A stretch of DNA of 32,164 nucleotides, taken from assembly GCF_009904055.1 (NCBI RefSeq), contig NZ_WYDP01000028.1, positions 1-32,164 on the forward strand, read 5' to 3'. The notes beneath the pieces are model-generated. The model ran no database searches and had not been told where the DNA came from. It saw only the letters and a program-made list of their open reading frames with translations. Source of the stretch: Rubellimicrobium sp. CFH 75288 (GTDB taxonomy: Bacteria > Pseudomonadota > Alphaproteobacteria > Rhodobacterales > Rhodobacteraceae). This document shows positions 28,931 through 32,164 of this stretch, one piece after another; position 1 is the first letter of the stretch, and every line of letters starts with the position of its first letter. Both the position numbers and the translations under genes were made by a program.

Positions 28931-29872
28931 TCAGTCCTCGACGGCCACGGCGGCGGGAGAAAGACCCAGGCGATAGCCGTAGCCGCGCACTGTCTCGATC
29001 AGGGCCTCGACGGAAGCCCGCGGCAGGCCGCAGCCCGTGAGGGCTTTTCGCAGATCCCGCACGATCTCGTTCGCCGGGCGCCCGGTCTGCGCCTCGATGG
29101 CCTCCTTGCGCAGGATGGGGTCGCGCTGTCCGGCCTGTTCCGCGAAGAGCCGGATCAGCGCGAACATCTGCGGGGCGAGATCGAGGCGACGGCCGTCGAG
29201 AACGACCGATCGTCGACTCCGGCTCAGCACCAGGCGCGGCGGGGCGAGGCCGACCGGCGAGAGGCAGTCGAGCGCGAGACGTTCCGCGCCGCATTCGTCG
29301 GCTCGGACGCAGTTCGCGAGCGGGCAGGCAGCAAGACCGGCCGTCCGCAGCTGCAGGTCTGTCGCCGGGTCTAGGTCCGTGGCGACGATGGTGACGGGCG
29401 CCGTTCCGGCGGCCGCCCTGACCGCGAGCATGGCGGCGGGCGCCTTCAGCGCATGCGTGTCGCGGCAGAGAACGATGCACATGCCCGTCGGCAGCCGTCC
29501 GAGCAGCCAGAGCCCCTCCGCGAGGGCGAAAGTCGCCGCCTGCAATCCGCAGGACGCCGCCATGGCGGAAACCAGTCTGTCCGCGTCGATCCCGAACCGT
29601 TTCAGGTCGTCCGGCTCCAGGGGCACGTCCGCCGCGGTGTCGCGCGGACAGCAGGCGAGCAAGCGATCTCCTGCGGCGCGGATCGGGCGCGCGTCGAGTC
29701 CGCAGTCGCAATGCGCGCAGACGGGCCAGCTGTCGGCCTTGCGCTGCTCGATCAGAACCCCCGCCCGAAGCAGGCCTTCGATCTCGCGCACGGAGAAGCG
29801 GTGCAGCGCCCGGCCGGAAACGGTCGTCTCCGCTCCCCCGTTACTCAGCCGCTTCCACAACCAGATCAGCAT
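28931..29872 (-). CDS. zinc-ribbon and PhoB-type winged-helix regulator
   Basis: A 313-residue protein (MLIWLWKRLS...). Cysteines at about 52, 55, 57, 74 and 75 (VCAHCDCG, LLACCP) suggest a zinc ribbon; a further Cys group lies near 185-205. The middle is alpha-beta. The C-terminal ~85 residues form an OmpR/PhoB-type winged helix (VVLDGRRLDLAPQMFALIRLF, ... VRGYGYRLGL). There is no receiver domain, so the signal, if any, is not phosphotransfer. It overlaps the 411-residue gene by 32 bp and so is coupled to it. It may bind the 11-bp repeats just downstream of its stop. Confidence 0.78.
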   Translation of the reverse strand: MLIWLWKRLSNGGAETTVSGRALHRFSVREIEGLLRAGVLIEQRKADSWPVCAHCDCGLDARPIRAAGDRLLACCPRDTAADVPLEPDDLKRFGIDADRLVSAMAASCGLQAATFALAEGLWLLGRLPTGMCIVLCRDTHALKAPAAMLAVRAAAGTAPVTIVATDLDPATDLQLRTAGLAACPLANCVRADECGAERLALDCLSPVGLAPPRLVLSRSRRSVVLDGRRLDLAPQMFALIRLFAEQAGQRDPILRKEAIEAQTGRPANEIVRDLRKALTGCGLPRASVEALIETVRGYGYRLGLSPAAVAVED

Positions 29873-31076
29873 CGCGATCCTTCTCGAGCCCGTTGCGCGC
29901 GACCAGGGCATGGATCGCCTTCTCGAACCGCGTCCGCCGGAAGGCGAGCGTCCCGGGCGGCTTCAGGCGCACGGTCACCTTGGCAGGCTGTTTCGCATCG
30001 CTCCTGAAAAACACCCGGAAGGTGATTTCTCCCAGGCGCCAGCCGCGACCGAAACGCACTTCGCTCCCCTTGAAATGCCGGAGCGCCCCACCAGAAGGAT
30101 CCTTCGATTCCCAGCTGCGCACATGGCGCCAGTTCCCATCCTCGTCCTCGGCGAAGAAGTCGGCCGCCGCCGCCACGATCCGGACCTCGAGGATCCTGTC
30201 GTCGAAGGCGTGCCGGAACGCGAAGTCCGGGCCGAACGCTGCGATGGGGTCGAGGGTATAGAGATCGCGCGCGTCCTTGCCCGCGAAGAAACCCGGCCGC
30301 CCGAGGATATGCTCGGCGAAGATGGCGGCGACCTCGGCCTGCTGCGCCTTCGGCACGCCGCCGATGCGCAGGAGCCCTTCGTATGGGGCATAGCGCAGGG
30401 CCGCGTATTTCACGGCGCGCAGCGTGATGATCCGTTCGCCGTCCCCCGCCACGACCGGCGTCGTCGTGACCGGCGCGCCATGGCTGACGACGAGATTGAT
30501 CTCTCCGTCTTCCTCGTAGGGCCCGAGACGGCAGTAATCGCCCTGCAGGTCCTGCGCGAACAGCTTCACGATCGCGGCCTTGAAGGCCGCCGACGCCTCG
30601 TCCGTCAGGTCGGCTCCGACATCGCGCTGCGGCCCGCGGAACTCGGCCATCGCGGTCGGAGCCCGCAGCGCCTGGAAGTCGGCCGCAGCTTCGAAGATCC
30701 GCGGATGGTTCAGATAGGCATGCAGCGCCACATGTTTGGGCTCATGCCTGGCCGGAGCCGGGTCGGACGCGTCGACGGCCTCCTCGGGATAGAGGGCTAC
30801 GCCCTGGCGCCTCGCCTCGTTCAGGACGAGCTGCATCCCCTCGGCGGATCCGACTTCGGCGACCCGATGCAGGTCCGCGACGAGCCCTTCGGACCATTCG
30901 GTGATGGGATTCGCGAAATACTCGGCCATCCGCTCGCGGATCTCGCCCGGCTCCCCGTCGAACGAAAAAGGCTGGTCCGCGCCCGCGAAATGGCGCGCGA
31001 AGAGATCGCGCATGAGCAAGACATCGATGCCGCCGAGAAACTTCGGATTGACGAATTTCCTGATGTCGGAACCCAT
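29841..31076 (-). CDS. 411-residue protein of unknown function
   Basis: I do not recognise this protein. Helical N-terminal ~180 residues (NPKFLGGIDVLLMRDLFARHF, ITEWSEGLVADLHRVAEVG, KHVALHAYLNHPRIFEAA) precede a mixed, beta-richer C-terminal ~230 (YCRLGPYEEDGEINLVVSHG, ALRYAPYEGLLRIGG, HFKGSEVRFGRGWRLGEITF). No nuclease, kinase or membrane motif is evident. An AAGGAAGGGG site precedes the ATG at 31076. It is the first gene of a two-gene unit with the winged-helix regulator, next to the integration cassette, a typical place for accessory or defence genes. Confidence 0.82.
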   Translation of the reverse strand: MGSDIRKFVNPKFLGGIDVLLMRDLFARHFAGADQPFSFDGEPGEIRERMAEYFANPITEWSEGLVADLHRVAEVGSAEGMQLVLNEARRQGVALYPEEAVDASDPAPARHEPKHVALHAYLNHPRIFEAAADFQALRAPTAMAEFRGPQRDVGADLTDEASAAFKAAIVKLFAQDLQGDYCRLGPYEEDGEINLVVSHGAPVTTTPVVAGDGERIITLRAVKYAALRYAPYEGLLRIGGVPKAQQAEVAAIFAEHILGRPGFFAGKDARDLYTLDPIAAFGPDFAFRHAFDDRILEVRIVAAAADFFAEDEDGNWRHVRSWESKDPSGGALRHFKGSEVRFGRGWRLGEITFRVFFRSDAKQPAKVTVRLKPPGTLAFRRTRFEKAIHALVARNGLEKDRDADLVVEAAE

Positions 31077-31238
31077 GGCACCCCTTCCTTTCTGACCCGA
31101 TTGTTCCCTTTACGTTCTATCAGTTCGGACAACCCTGAGTCGAGTCCCGATCACGGGCGTCATGTAGTGCACGCATGTGTGGGACGGTTCGCGTTCGCGA
31201 TGAGTAGAGGCCGAGGGAGAGGAACGCCCGAGGCCCGC
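31077..31238. promoter_or_regulatory. 162-bp divergent intergenic region
   Basis: Separates the left-moving 411-residue gene from the right-moving integration cassette, so promoters for both should be here. The part near 31090-31130 is less GC-rich than its neighbours. One GTGGGAC copy occurs at 31179-31185, and TCGCG/CGCGA form a short inverted repeat near 31190-31201. I could not assign a firm -35/-10 pair. Confidence 0.4.
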
Positions 31239-31438
31239 ATGAAACGCCCCAACCCGCTGCCGCCAGACCGGATGACCGCTGCCGAGCGCCGCGCCGAGCT
31301 GTGCGGCCTGCTGGCCCTAGGGCTGGTCCGCTTGCGGATGCGGGATGGTGCCGAAGTATCTGACGATACTGGAGAAATTCGCCTACACTATCCGGCCGAC
31401 CGATGCCGTCATGCAACCCCGAACCCGACGGAGACCGC

Positions 31439-31442
<4 letters not shown>
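31239..31442 (+). CDS. small protein of the recombinase cassette
   Basis: A 67-residue protein, MKRPNPLPPDRMTAAERRAE..., with LCGLLALGLVRLRMRD and a DDTGEIRLHYP segment. I recall near-identical small proteins upstream of DUF2924 and serine recombinase genes in Rhodobacterales. Function unknown. The start at 31239 follows purine-rich sequence (GAGGGAGAGG near 31212-31222), and the stop has an ATGA overlap with DUF2924. Confidence 0.82.
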
Positions 31443-31974
<532 letters not shown>

Positions 31975-31978
<4 letters not shown>

Positions 31979-32164
31979 CGAAGCCGCCCGAAAAATCGAA
32001 GCTCGTCCGCAAGCTGCGGTGTGCCGTCTACACCCGGAGATCTTCAGAGGAAGGGCTGGAGCAGGAGTTCAACTCGCTCCACGCTCAGCGCGAGGCCTGC
32101 GAGGCGTACATCGCCAGCCAGCGTTCCGAGGGCTGGGTGCTTGTCCGCGATCAGTATGACGACG
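31975..32164 (+). CDS. serine recombinase, N-terminal part (runs off window)
   Basis: The first 63 residues are present. LRCAVYTRRSSEEGLEQEF carries the catalytic-serine motif of the resolvase/invertase fold, followed by SLHAQREACEAYIAS and the start of a DQYDD strand. With a DUF2924 partner it is probably a large serine recombinase that integrates and excises the element. An attachment site would be expected beyond the right edge. Start set by ATGA overlap with DUF2924. Confidence 0.93.

Overview
This window is most of a lambda-like tailed prophage (or phage genome) from a high-GC alphaproteobacterium, most likely a member of the Rhodobacterales (Paracoccus/Rhodobacter-like). The taxon is inferred from base composition and from small phage families I associate with that order (DUF6441, DUF7220, DUF6362, DUF6511, DUF3489, DUF2924 next to a serine recombinase, and a TIGR02217/DUF2460 tail protein as in the Rhodobacter gene transfer agent). 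No chromosomal gene is visible, so neither prophage end is fixed. The window is cut inside a gene at each side.

Layout, left to right. (1) 1-14056, minus strand: the packaging and structural operon, transcribed right to left: TerS, TerL (GpA type), gpW, portal, ClpP-like protease with a scaffold-like tail, gpD decoration, gpE capsid, FII-like joiner, DUF6441, tail terminator, tail tube, tail assembly chaperone with a -1 slippery site, tape measure, DUF2460 distal tail protein and a holin-like membrane protein. A plus-strand HigBA-type toxin-antitoxin pair with its own sigma70-like promoter interrupts it at 5644-6428. (2) 14167-15182, plus strand: two small phage proteins, ending at a strong hairpin shared with a convergent gene. 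(3) 15236-19518, minus strand: DUF7220, a C5-cytosine methyltransferase with a second, apparently meaningful reading frame, a ParB-methylase fusion, a structured non-coding gap, DUF6362, a small protein and a RuvC-like nuclease. (4) 19519-19952: a non-coding gap with 11 copies of GTGGGAC in both orientations, a candidate origin or control locus. (5) 19953-28213, minus strand: primase-helicase, RecD-like helicase, Cas4/RecB-like nuclease, small proteins, a DUF6511 zinc protein, a probable ssDNA-binding partner, a Sak4-like RecA-family ATPase and two unknown proteins; together a replication and recombination module. (6) 28227-31076, minus strand: a sigma-like factor, a PhoB-type winged-helix protein and an unknown 411-residue protein. 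The gap before the sigma-like gene holds four GTGTG direct repeats exactly 11 bp apart and a 9-bp inverted repeat. (7) 31239-32164, plus strand: a small protein, DUF2924 and the start of a serine recombinase, joined by ATGA overlaps: the integration cassette.

How it works together: the recombinase cassette handles integration; the winged-helix and sigma-like proteins are the best candidates for controlling gene expression; the primase, helicases, Sak4-like ATPase and nuclease copy and recombine the DNA; the two methyltransferases probably protect it from host restriction; and the left operon builds and fills particles with a lambda-type head and a GTA-type tail tip. The observations most worth following are the two-frame coding of the methyltransferase C-terminus, the GTGGGAC cluster, the 11-bp phased repeats beside a PhoB-type protein, the unknown 411-residue partner gene and several precise frameshift or palindrome sites. 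All functional statements come from reading the sequence and remembered family patterns; no database search was run.
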